In this document: one piece after another, positions 41,156 to 47,761 of the stretch | Layout: the number at the start of each line of letters is the position of its first letter | Position numbering within the stretch: position 1 is the stretch's first letter | Source: Anaerolineae bacterium | Lineage (GTDB): Bacteria; Chloroflexota; Anaerolineae; Aggregatilineales; Phototrophicaceae | DNA: 60,563 bases | Direction: 5' to 3' | Assembly (NCBI GenBank): GCA_019912965.1 | Contig: JAIOHM010000187.1 | Coordinates: forward strand, 1-60,563 | Notes under the pieces: model-generated | What the model saw: only the letters and a program-made list of their open reading frames with translations | Database searches by the model: none | What the model was told of the DNA's origin: nothing | Translations under genes and position numbers: made by a program

Positions 41156-41238
41156 TTTCCAGTTACCAGTCGCCAGTTGCCAGTTTGTGTCATCAGGCCG
41201 CGTTTTAAACTGGAAACTGATAACTGGTAACTGACAAC
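41156..41238. repeat. Inverted heptad repeats in the lysW 5' untranslated region
   Basis: AGTTACCAGTCGCCAGTTGC (41161 on) and AACTGGAAACTGATAACTGG (41213 on) are the two orientations of the 7-bp repeat, about 30 bp apart, able to form a long stem between the last attenuator terminator and lysW. Confidence 0.7.
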
Positions 41239-41244
41239 TCAAAC

Positions 41245-41279
41245 AAAAAACCGCCTCCCAGATCAGGTCTGGAAGGCGG
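41245..41279 (-). terminator. Attenuator terminator 2 of the lysine operon
   Basis: CCGCCTTCCAGA pairs with TCTGGGAGGCGG (12 bp, one G-U pair) around a CCTGA loop, followed by TTTTTT. The left arm region TCCAGACCT (41265-41273) is perfectly complementary to AGGTCTGGA (41312-41320) at the end of leader ORF 2. The two structures are mutually exclusive. Confidence 0.85.
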
Positions 41280-41308
41280 CTTGCTCACAAAAGTTAGGCG
41301 CAGCGCAG

Positions 41309-41386
41309 CTATCCAGACCTCGCGGTTGGCTTCTTGCTCTGCTTCTTCAGGGTTAGTAGATTGTCGGTCATCAGTTGTTGGTTCAT
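41309..41386 (-). CDS. Lysine-rich leader peptide 2 (attenuator)
   Basis: A 25-codon ORF (ATG at 41386, TAG at 41309) encodes MNQQLMTDNLLTLKKQSKKP, followed by TARSG. The four lysine codons are all AAG, as AAG AAG CAG AGC AAG AAG, at 41330-41347. The sequence AGGTCTGGA (41312-41320) at its 3' end is the antiterminator arm, about 10 nt after the last Lys codon. A ribosome stalled on AAG would leave this arm free to pair with terminator 2, while one that reads to the stop would cover it. No strong ribosome binding site is visible. Confidence 0.75.
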   Translation of the reverse strand: MNQQLMTDNLLTLKKQSKKPTARSG

Positions 41387-41410
41387 GATTTTTCGCGCCC
41401 TATGATTGAA

Positions 41411-41436
41411 TTAAAAAACCCACCGTCCGGTGGGTT
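41411..41436 (-). terminator. Attenuator terminator 1 of the lysine operon
   Basis: AACCCACC pairs with GGTGGGTT around the GGAC loop, directly followed by a T-rich tail (TTTTTAATT beyond the stem). CCGGACG (41424-41430) within the stem-loop is perfectly complementary to CGTCCGG (41474-41480), located just after the stop of leader ORF 1, forming the alternative antiterminator. Confidence 0.8.
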
Positions 41437-41473
41437 CGCTTGCGAGTTTCAAGTTCTCAGAAAAGCAAAAATC

Positions 41474-41480
41474 CCGGACG
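41474..41480 (-). promoter_or_regulatory. Antiterminator arm 1
   Basis: CGTCCGG starts one base after the TAA stop of leader ORF 1 and 16 nt after its last Lys codon. It can pair over 7 bp with CCGGACG in terminator 1. A ribosome at the stop codon would mask it; one stalled at the lysine codons would not. Confidence 0.65.
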
Positions 41481-41531
41481 TTAGTCTGGTTGGGGCTTCT
41501 TGCACTTCTTCGAGAACATAACTGGCGACAT
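41481..41531 (-). CDS. Lysine-rich leader peptide 1 (attenuator)
   Basis: The 16-codon ORF encodes MSPVMFSKKCKKPQPD, with four AAG lysine codons as KK-C-KK at 41496-41510. It lies about 31 bp downstream of the -10 element at 41562 and directly before antiterminator arm 1. AAGAG some 10 bp upstream is a weak ribosome binding site; the internal ATG at 41519 is an alternative start. The KK-x-KK-P motif is repeated in leader 2. This arrangement is the same logic as amino-acid attenuators such as his or thr in enterobacteria. Confidence 0.78.
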   Translation of the reverse strand: MSPVMFSKKCKKPQPD

Positions 41532-41561
41532 GATTCAATCTCTTAGCTCATTGATGGATAG

Positions 41562-41591
41562 ATCATAACAGGAATAACACCGCGCCGACAA
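41562..41591 (-). promoter_or_regulatory. Promoter of the lysine operon leader
   Basis: TTGTCG (41586-41591), 18-bp spacer, TATGAT (41562-41567) on the minus strand, about 31 bp upstream of the leader 1 start codon. A good match to sigma70-type promoters. Confidence 0.6.
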
Positions 41592-41668
41592 TGTGCAGGT
41601 TGGATGAAATTGGCTGGGCACATTGCCGAAAAGGGCGCACTGTGTATGTGCGCCCGAAATTTATGCCA

Positions 41669-42607
41669 CTAGGCCAAATCCTGCTCACCCACTGTGACAA
41701 CGATTTTGCCGCGTGTGTGCTGGGTCTGGTTTTGCTGCATGGCCTCGTGAATTTTGGAAAAAGGGAATGCTTGCTGAATATGGGGTTTGACTATTCCTGC
41801 ATCAATAAGCTCCGCGATTTTGGTCAAGACCTCGGTTGTGGGCTGCGTGCCCGCGTACTTGGCGTGAATCTGGCGCTCTGCCGCAGCCTCCATCGGGGGA
41901 GGCGTCACGATGCAGACCAATGTACCGCCGGGTTTTAACACCTGAACCGAACGCACCGATGTATCAAAGCCGACGCCATCCAGAACCACATCCACATCTT
42001 TGACGACACTTTCAAAGGGGGTGGTTTGGTAATTGACGTACTCATCTACCCCTAGTTCACGCAGAAATGCCTCGTTCGATTCGGAAGCTGTACCAATCAC
42101 ATACGCTCCGACGTTTTTGGCAAACTGCACCGCGAAGTGACCAACGCCACCAGCCGCCGCATGAATCAACACACGCTGTCCTTTTTGAAGATTGGCGGCC
42201 TCAAAAAGGGAATGCCATGCGGTTAAGGCGGTATGCGGTACAGCAGCGGCCTGTGCATAACTGAGGGTCTTCGGTTTGGGGGCAATTTCATTGGGAAGAA
42301 TGGTCGTAAATTCTGCGTATCCACCGCCACGCAGCCCTTTCATCCCATAGATAGGCGTTCCGATCTGAAATCCCGTCACACCTTCGCCGAGGGCTTCGAC
42401 ATCCCCAGCTATATCTGACCCCAACATCAGAGGCACCGTTAAAAATTCCTGCAAGTATCCTTCGCGAATTTTCCAGTCGAGCGGATTAATGCTTGTCGCC
42501 CTGACCCGAATCAGTATTTCGCCGACTCCCGGCTGTGGCAGCGGAGTATCCTCAATCGCCGCAGCATCCAGACCACCCCACTGTCTGACGTGAACAGCTT
42601 TCATCAA
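41669..42607 (-). CDS. Quinone oxidoreductase-like / zinc-independent alcohol dehydrogenase family protein
   Basis: The 312-residue MDR-superfamily protein starts MMKAVHVRQWGGLDAAAIEDTPLPQPGVGEILIRVRATSINPLDWKIREGYL. It has GSDIAGDVEALGEGV and the NADPH-binding AAAGGVGHFAVQFAKNVGAYVIGTAS near residue 150. Zinc ligands are absent, so it is of the quinone reductase/enoyl reductase type. It ends with ALMQQNQTQHTRGKIVVTV-like residues near the C-terminus (EAMQQNQTQHTRGKIVV). The AT-rich gap upstream (42608-42732) holds its likely promoter. Substrate unknown. Confidence 0.92.
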   Translation of the reverse strand: MMKAVHVRQWGGLDAAAIEDTPLPQPGVGEILIRVRATSINPLDWKIREGYLQEFLTVPLMLGSDIAGDVEALGEGVTGFQIGTPIYGMKGLRGGGYAEFTTILPNEIAPKPKTLSYAQAAAVPHTALTAWHSLFEAANLQKGQRVLIHAAAGGVGHFAVQFAKNVGAYVIGTASESNEAFLRELGVDEYVNYQTTPFESVVKDVDVVLDGVGFDTSVRSVQVLKPGGTLVCIVTPPPMEAAAERQIHAKYAGTQPTTEVLTKIAELIDAGIVKPHIQQAFPFSKIHEAMQQNQTQHTRGKIVVTVGEQDLA

Positions 42608-42732
42608 TTGTCTCCATTTGTGCTAAGGAAGCGCATCCATCTTTGCAGACATAGAGATAGTAACAGGAAATTAAAATATTACAAATTTTACATTACTAAT
42701 ATTATGCCATTAATACATCGCCTAACTAGACG
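42608..42732. other. AT-rich gap between glgX and the oxidoreductase gene
   Basis: A 125-bp segment with AATATTACAAATTTTACATT and TAATATT, markedly AT-richer than its surroundings. It is a likely promoter or operator region for the minus-strand oxidoreductase gene at 42607; no specific element is certain. Confidence 0.4.
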
Positions 42733-44775
42733 TTATTCTCCCATCAGAATCACGGTTGAACGGGATTCAACATGATAGTGACGCCCAGTGACGAACGGGG
42801 CTTCGTCCGGCGGGTGAAAATCATCGGGTGCAGATCGGGCGGTATCCACAATGCGCCGCCAGCGTTGACCACTGGGAAGTTCAAAATCCAGCGCATCCCA
42901 ATAGGAATTCAACATGATATGCAGCACTGCCGCGTCCGGGTGATGCAGCCCGAAAGCCAGACTGTGCGAATTGTGTCCCCAATCCGGTTGTCCCAGATTC
43001 ACCCCATGCCACAGGATACGCGGCGCACCGTTGGCCTGCATCCAGAAGCGTTCCTCGCGGAAAGCCGGATGCCATTCGGTAAACCCCAGCACTCCCTGCA
43101 CAAACCGGAACAAATCGGCGTGCTGCTTTATGCCACTCCAATCAAACCACGTGATTTCATTATTGTGACAGTAGGCATTGTTATTGCCCTGCTGGGTGCG
43201 CCGGACTTCATCGCCCATCAAAATCATCGGCGTCCCCTGCGAGAGCAGCAAAATGCTGAAGCCGTTTTTGATCTGCCGTAAACGCAGGGCATCAACCGCT
43301 GGATCATCGGTCGGGCCTTCGATGCCGCAGTTCCAACTGAAATTCGCATTATGACCGTCGCGGTTATCTTCGCCGTTGGCTTGGTTGTGCTTGTCGTTGT
43401 AGGACGCCCAATCGTTCAGCGTAAATCCGTCGTGGCAGGTGATGAAGTTGATACTGCGGTTGGGTTCGCGTCCCGGCTGTGGATAAATATCCGGGCTGCC
43501 CGTGATGCGTTCGGCTAATGGCAAGACCATGCCGGGGTCACCTTTGACGAAGCGGCGCACATCATCGCGGAAATGGCCGTTCCATTCCGCCCAACGATGC
43601 CCGATGAAAGAACCGACCTGATATAAGCCCACTGCATCCCATGCTTCGGCGATAATTTTGGTTCCCGCCAGCACCGGATCGGACTCGATCTCCCACAATA
43701 TCGGTGGACTGCGAAGGGGCTGCCCCCATTCATCACGCGCCAGCACCGAGGCCAGATCGAAGCGGAAGCCATCAACATGCATCTCGGAAACCCAATAGCG
43801 CAAGCAGTCCATAATCATGCGGCGGACGATGGATTGGTTAGCATTCAGCGAATTGCCGCATCCGCTGTAGTTGGCATAATGCGCCGGGTCGTCCGGTTCG
43901 AGGATGTAATAAGCGCGATTCTCCAGCCCTCGAAACGACAGTGTTGGGCCGCCTTCATTTCCTTCAGCGGTATGGTTGAAGACGACATCCAAAATGACTT
44001 CGATTCCGGCACGGTGCAGCGCCTTGACCATATCGCGGAATTCGTCAACCGGGGCAAGCGAATCACGACGGGATGCGTAGCCGCTATGGGGTGCGAACAA
44101 ACCGATCGGACTGTATCCCCAATAATTATGGCGCGGCGGCGGGGCATCCTGTTCATCAAACTGCTGCACCGGGAGCAGTTCCACCGCTGTGATTCCTAAT
44201 GATTGCAGATAGGGAATTTTTTCGATCAGACCCGCATAAGTTCCCCGCTGGCGTGCGCTCAGGCCGGAATTGGGATGTTTGGTGAAGCCCCGAACATGCA
44301 GTTCATAAACCACCGTCTTGGCAAACGGGAGGTACAGCGGCGCATCCCCTTCCCAATCGTAGGCTTGGGGATCAACCACCACACTTTTCATGGCCTTCGC
44401 GCAGTTATCACCGGGACGAATGGCGGCGGAACGATCATAATTTTTTCCGACAGCAACCGCTTTGGCATACGGGTCGAGCAGCACTTTCTGCCCGTCGAAA
44501 CGGTGTCCACTTTCCGGTGCGAACGGCCCATCCACACGGTAAGCGTATAACTGTCCGGAGCGGATTCCCGGCAAAAAAATATGCCAATAGTAAAAGGTGC
44601 GCTGGTGCTGTGGGTCAAGGCGGATGACCTGTGCGGGTTTGCGATCATCAACATCATCAAACAGAAGCAGTTCGAGGCTGTAGCAGTTCTTGGAAAAAAC
44701 GCAGAAATTCACGCCATCCGGGTAGACGGTCGTGCCCAGCGGAAAACTCTGGCCGGAGGACGGTTGAGCATCCAT
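42733..44775 (-). CDS. glgX: Glycogen debranching enzyme GlgX (isoamylase-type)
   Basis: This 680-residue GH13 enzyme hydrolyses alpha-1,6 branches of glycogen. An N-terminal CBM48-like domain (PLGTTVYPDGVNFCVFSKNC) precedes the barrel. Conserved regions: VVYELHVRGFTKHPNSG, NYWGYSPIGLFAPHSGYAS, VILDVVFNHTAEG, HVDGFRFDLASVLARD with the nucleophile Asp, IIAEAWDAVGLYQVG with the acid/base Glu, FITCHDGFTLNDW with the stabilising Asp. The length matches GlgX/TreX. No other glycogen genes are in the window. Confidence 0.97.
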   Translation of the reverse strand: MDAQPSSGQSFPLGTTVYPDGVNFCVFSKNCYSLELLLFDDVDDRKPAQVIRLDPQHQRTFYYWHIFLPGIRSGQLYAYRVDGPFAPESGHRFDGQKVLLDPYAKAVAVGKNYDRSAAIRPGDNCAKAMKSVVVDPQAYDWEGDAPLYLPFAKTVVYELHVRGFTKHPNSGLSARQRGTYAGLIEKIPYLQSLGITAVELLPVQQFDEQDAPPPRHNYWGYSPIGLFAPHSGYASRRDSLAPVDEFRDMVKALHRAGIEVILDVVFNHTAEGNEGGPTLSFRGLENRAYYILEPDDPAHYANYSGCGNSLNANQSIVRRMIMDCLRYWVSEMHVDGFRFDLASVLARDEWGQPLRSPPILWEIESDPVLAGTKIIAEAWDAVGLYQVGSFIGHRWAEWNGHFRDDVRRFVKGDPGMVLPLAERITGSPDIYPQPGREPNRSINFITCHDGFTLNDWASYNDKHNQANGEDNRDGHNANFSWNCGIEGPTDDPAVDALRLRQIKNGFSILLLSQGTPMILMGDEVRRTQQGNNNAYCHNNEITWFDWSGIKQHADLFRFVQGVLGFTEWHPAFREERFWMQANGAPRILWHGVNLGQPDWGHNSHSLAFGLHHPDAAVLHIMLNSYWDALDFELPSGQRWRRIVDTARSAPDDFHPPDEAPFVTGRHYHVESRSTVILMGE

Positions 44776-44811
44776 TGGAAGCGCCTTTGATAATTTTTCT
44801 TATGCTATCAA

Positions 44812-45285
44812 TTATACCCCCTCACCCATCCCCTCCAATATCCGCGTTAGCACTTTGGCGAAAACGTGCGCTTCGTCCGCGCTCAAATATTGGGCGAAAT
44901 GGGTCTGGATTCCCTGTGCGTAAATCGGCCACGCTTTTCGCAGGGCATCGTGTCCGGCCTCGGTCAGCACGGCATAGGCGCCGCGCCCATCTTCCGGGCT
45001 GGACGCACGTGCCAGCAATCCCGCTTTTTCCAGCTTATCGACCAAGCGCGTCAGACCACTGCGGCTCAAGACAACCTTGCGTGCCAGATCGCTCATACGG
45101 AGGCGGCGTTCCGGCACTTCGACCAATTCCACCAGCACATCGTACCAATGGAGGGGTACACAATCGGCGGCGGCAAGTTCGCGGTCGATGGTTTCGATCA
45201 AGCGGGCGTGGGCGGTGATGAAGCTGCGCCACGCATTTAAAGCGGTGGGTTCAAGCAGTTGAGACATGGCTTTCACTGTCGGCAT
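44812..45285 (-). CDS. MarR-family transcriptional regulator
   Basis: This 157-residue winged-helix dimer protein has AWRSFITAHARLIETIDRELAAADCVPLHWYDVLVELV at the N-terminal dimerisation helix, LRMSDLARKVVLSRSGLTRLVDKLEKAGLLARASSPEDGRGAYAVLTEAG as the DNA-binding core with the DGR wing, and a C-terminal helix. It is divergent from the DinB-like gene at 45354, the usual arrangement for a self-regulating MarR protein. The target genes are unknown; the palindrome at 46770-46787 is one candidate site. Confidence 0.95.
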   Translation of the reverse strand: MPTVKAMSQLLEPTALNAWRSFITAHARLIETIDRELAAADCVPLHWYDVLVELVEVPERRLRMSDLARKVVLSRSGLTRLVDKLEKAGLLARASSPEDGRGAYAVLTEAGHDALRKAWPIYAQGIQTHFAQYLSADEAHVFAKVLTRILEGMGEGV

Positions 45286-45353
45286 TATTAGACTATTGTT
45301 GCAGGGTATAGATCAGGTTATCTTGTATCCATCGAAAATTGAAGGAGCAAACC

Positions 45354-45878
45354 ATGATTCCACGCCCCGAAGCCAGCGAATATGCCCCATTTTATAACGG
45401 ATATGTGCAGTGTGTGCCGGAAGGCAGCGATATTTTCGATTTATTAAGCCAACAACCGGACGAATTGAACACGCTTTTGCAACTGGTGAATGAGGAACAG
45501 GCCAACCATCACCCCGCGCCGGGCGAATGGAGCATCAAAGAAGTGATCGGGCATATCGCGGATACGGAGCGGGTATTTGCTTACCGGGCGGTACGGATCG
45601 CACGGGGCGATACCACACCCTTGTCGGGTTTTGATCAAGATGCTTTCGTAAAAGGGACAGATTTCAACAGCCGCACTTTGAAAGATTTACTGGCGGAATT
45701 CAGCCTTCAGCGGCAGGCGAATGTGCTGTGCCTGAAGCCGCTGACGGGGGCGGAAATCGCGCGGCAGGGAACCGCCAGCAACGCAGCCGTCACGGTGCGG
45801 GCTATTCTATACATCCTTGCGGGACATGTGATACATCACATCGAGAGCCTGAAAACCTCATACAAAGTCGGCGGCTAA
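45354..45878 (+). CDS. DinB-like (DinB_2) family protein
   Basis: The protein has 174 residues from the ATG at 45354, which follows AAGGAG with a 7-bp spacing. It is a four-helix bundle of the DinB/YfiT type: LLQLVNEEQANHHPAPGEWSIKEVIGHIADTERVFAYRAV, RGDTTPLSGFDQDAFV and ILAGHVIHHIESLKTSY. The His residues in HIADTE and HVIHH form the putative metal site. The family includes thiol transferases and uncharacterised damage-inducible proteins. Confidence 0.92.
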   Translation: MIPRPEASEYAPFYNGYVQCVPEGSDIFDLLSQQPDELNTLLQLVNEEQANHHPAPGEWSIKEVIGHIADTERVFAYRAVRIARGDTTPLSGFDQDAFVKGTDFNSRTLKDLLAEFSLQRQANVLCLKPLTGAEIARQGTASNAAVTVRAILYILAGHVIHHIESLKTSYKVGG

Positions 45879-45882
45879 AAAG

Positions 45883-46653
45883 TTATTCCACAGCCGCGAA
45901 ATATTGGTTGATGGCTTCGGCAACTGCTTCGGGGTGTGTCACGCTTGGGACATGCCCTGCATCTTTTACGATGTGCAGATGGGCGTTAGGTATCTGAGTG
46001 GCTAACCATTGGGAGGCGGCTAAGGGAACAATCTGATCGTCCTCACCATGAATAATCAGGGTTGGCAGCAAAATATGGGCAAGCTGCGGACGCAAGTCCA
46101 CCCCGAAAACGCATTCGTAAAGCTGAATGGCTGCGGCTTGCGGCGAGCGCATCAGGATTTGACGCCCCCAACGGCGAACCGCCTCATTCGTCGCGGGTGG
46201 AACACAGTTATCCACAAATTGACGGATTGTTCCCTCATAATTCTGCTTGAGTCCAGTCAAAAAGGGGTCTACTCCATCCGGGGCGGGACGATAATACAAG
46301 CCATCCACCAGAACGAGGCCGTTGAAACGCTCTGGACGCTGTAAAGCAGCCATCAGTGCAACCAGCGTTCCAGCCGACTCCGCCGCTAAAACACACTGCT
46401 CGATATTCAGGGCATCCAAAACCACAAAAACATCATCCACCATCCGCTGAAGGGTGATCGACTCGGTTAGCGCAACGGTCGCGCCTGTGCCGCGATGATC
46501 GTAAGCAGCGGTGCGCCAACTCTGGCTCAAATAGGTAAAGGGATTCGTCCATAATTCCCAACTCCCTGCCCAGCCGCCTAAAGCCATCAAGGTGCGTGAG
46601 CTGCTGCCAAAAATGACCGTATAAATTTGGGCGTTGTCAACGGTAATGAACAT
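45883..46653 (-). CDS. Alpha/beta hydrolase
   Basis: The protein has 256 residues from the ATG at 46653, which has GGGGA 6 bp upstream; longer in-frame starts extend into non-conserved sequence. Features: LMALGGWAGSWELW, YDHRGTGATVALTES, nucleophile region VLAAESAGTLVALMAA, acid region LIIHGEDDQIVPLAASQWLA and KDAGHVPSVTHPEAVAEAI with the catalytic His. AESAG replaces the usual GxSxG elbow at its first Gly. The gene is convergent with the DinB-like gene (4 bp apart) and divergent from the Rieske gene. Confidence 0.88.
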   Translation of the reverse strand: MFITVDNAQIYTVIFGSSSRTLMALGGWAGSWELWTNPFTYLSQSWRTAAYDHRGTGATVALTESITLQRMVDDVFVVLDALNIEQCVLAAESAGTLVALMAALQRPERFNGLVLVDGLYYRPAPDGVDPFLTGLKQNYEGTIRQFVDNCVPPATNEAVRRWGRQILMRSPQAAAIQLYECVFGVDLRPQLAHILLPTLIIHGEDDQIVPLAASQWLATQIPNAHLHIVKDAGHVPSVTHPEAVAEAINQYFAAVE

Positions 46654-46734
46654 TATTTTCCCCATCGTAAAAAGGCTGCAAGTCAATTTCCGAAAGTGGA
46701 GTTTAGCATCAGCAACGCATTCCCCAAAAAGTAG

Positions 46735-46763
46735 TTGACTTCGCAACCAGTTTTGTTTTACAC
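46735..46763 (+). promoter_or_regulatory. Promoter of the Rieske protein gene
   Basis: TTGACT, 17-bp spacer, TTACAC; the palindrome at 46770 lies immediately downstream, at about +1. Confidence 0.5.
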
Positions 46764-46769
46764 TGAATC

Positions 46770-46787
46770 TAGTTGCAAATGCAACTA
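46770..46787. promoter_or_regulatory. 18-bp inverted repeat, likely operator
   Basis: TAGTTGCA-AA-TGCAACTA, with perfect 8-bp arms. It lies about 48 bp before the Rieske start and just after the promoter, where a bound repressor would block transcription. The form and length suit MarR/HxlR-type regulators; a MarR gene is 1.5 kb away. Confidence 0.6.
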
Positions 46788-46835
46788 TCTGCGCGCAGCC
46801 GATAGACCAGCTACATAATGATGAGGACAACCAAC

Positions 46836-47141
46836 ATGAAACACCCACTCGGCAAGGTCGAGGAAATTCCCGATCAGGGCAGCAAGATTGTCGATTTCTT
46901 CGGGCGCAGCGTCCACCTGTATAAAGTGGATGGCAAGCCTAAAGCCGTTGCCAACACCTGTATGCACTTCGGCGGCCCGCTGGAAATGAACGATTGTAAA
47001 TTCGTGTGTGCATGGCACGGCGCACAGTTTGATGCATCCAATGGTCAGCGGGTGGATGGCCCCGCGCCTTCGCAATCGAAATTGATGTTCCTCTCCACCC
47101 GAATCGAAGAGGATGTGTTATATTACGTCTGGGGCGAGTAA
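46836..47141 (+). CDS. Rieske [2Fe-2S] protein
   Basis: The protein has 101 residues. Cluster ligands are visible: C42-x-H44 in TCMHFGGPL and C58-x2-H61 in VCAWHGAQFD. The beginning MKHPLGKVEEIPDQGSKIVDFFGRSVHLYKVDGK is typical of small ferredoxin-type Rieske proteins (NirD/BphF-like) that transfer electrons in oxygenase systems. No oxygenase is adjacent. The ATG at 46836 is preferred over 46818, as GAGGA lies at a good distance. A terminator follows, so it is expressed alone. Confidence 0.93.
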   Translation: MKHPLGKVEEIPDQGSKIVDFFGRSVHLYKVDGKPKAVANTCMHFGGPLEMNDCKFVCAWHGAQFDASNGQRVDGPAPSQSKLMFLSTRIEEDVLYYVWGE

Positions 47142-47164
47142 TCCCCCATCAGCCAGAGTCAAAA

Positions 47165-47192
47165 AGGCGACAGATAAAACAATCTGTCGCCT
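47165..47192. terminator. Terminator between Rieske and pilin genes
   Basis: AGGCGACAGAT and ATCTGTCGCCT form a perfect 11-bp stem with an AAAACA loop. Followed by GTTCTTAT on the plus strand and by TTTTT on the minus strand, so it can serve both convergent genes. Confidence 0.8.
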
Positions 47193-47225
47193 GTTCTTAT
47201 GTATTTGACCGGGTTGAGCTGCCGC

Positions 47226-47609
47226 TTACGGCTCACCCACCAGATCAATAACGTGGTATTCGGTGTCGTTGTAGCCAATCAGCCAGCAATAACCCGCATC
47301 ATCCGGTGGTGTCACCCCGCTGTCATTAATGATGGTGCGGTCGCCCACCAGTTGATCTTTCCGATCCGGCCAGATGAGCTTGAGTTCATAGGTCAGCGTT
47401 GGGTCAGAACCGGTTGCAGTCACCTGACCCGGATATTTCATGGTACAACTAATGTCACCAAAAATACCGCTGATAGCCGGGCCGAGCAGCGCGAGAATGA
47501 CGATCACCACAATGGCAACCAGCACCAAAATAAGCGCATACTCAACTAATCCCTGTCCTTTTTCCAGATGGGGGCGGTCGGGAGGCAGTTGTGGCGTGAA
47601 ACCGTACAT
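47226..47609 (-). CDS. Flp-type pilin-like protein with C-terminal domain
   Basis: The protein has 127 residues. GQGLVEYALILVLVAIVVIVILALLGPAISGIF near residues 19-50 is the Flp/Tad pilin motif: cleavage site Gly, Glu5-Tyr6 and a hydrophobic helix. A soluble C-terminal part of about 75 residues (YPGQVTATGSDPTLTYELKLIWPDRKDQLVGD) contains two Cys. Classical Flp pilins are much shorter, so this could be a minor pilin or TadE/F-like component. No Tad assembly genes are nearby. Confidence 0.85.
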   Translation of the reverse strand: MYGFTPQLPPDRPHLEKGQGLVEYALILVLVAIVVIVILALLGPAISGIFGDISCTMKYPGQVTATGSDPTLTYELKLIWPDRKDQLVGDRTIINDSGVTPPDDAGYCWLIGYNDTEYHVIDLVGEP

Positions 47610-47761
47610 GAGTGATGATTCCTTGATAAATGTTTAGCAGCCTCAATAATGTTATTGATAGTTTAAATGTTACTCGATTTCCTAACGCGAACATAAAACG
47701 GCTCAATTATTTACGCATTTTTCATAAATAAATTGTGCTGATTTTGTCAATGGAGTGGTAT

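Noticed and set aside
41245..41591. T-box or lysine riboswitch in the lysW leader
   Set aside because: No T-box antiterminator motif or specifier-loop architecture and no L-box-like multi-helix core are visible, while two lysine-rich ORFs with matching antiterminator arms explain the leader well.
44631..45218. 195-codon plus-strand ORF over glgX/marR
   Set aside because: It runs antisense to two well-supported genes and its translation is low in family-like features.
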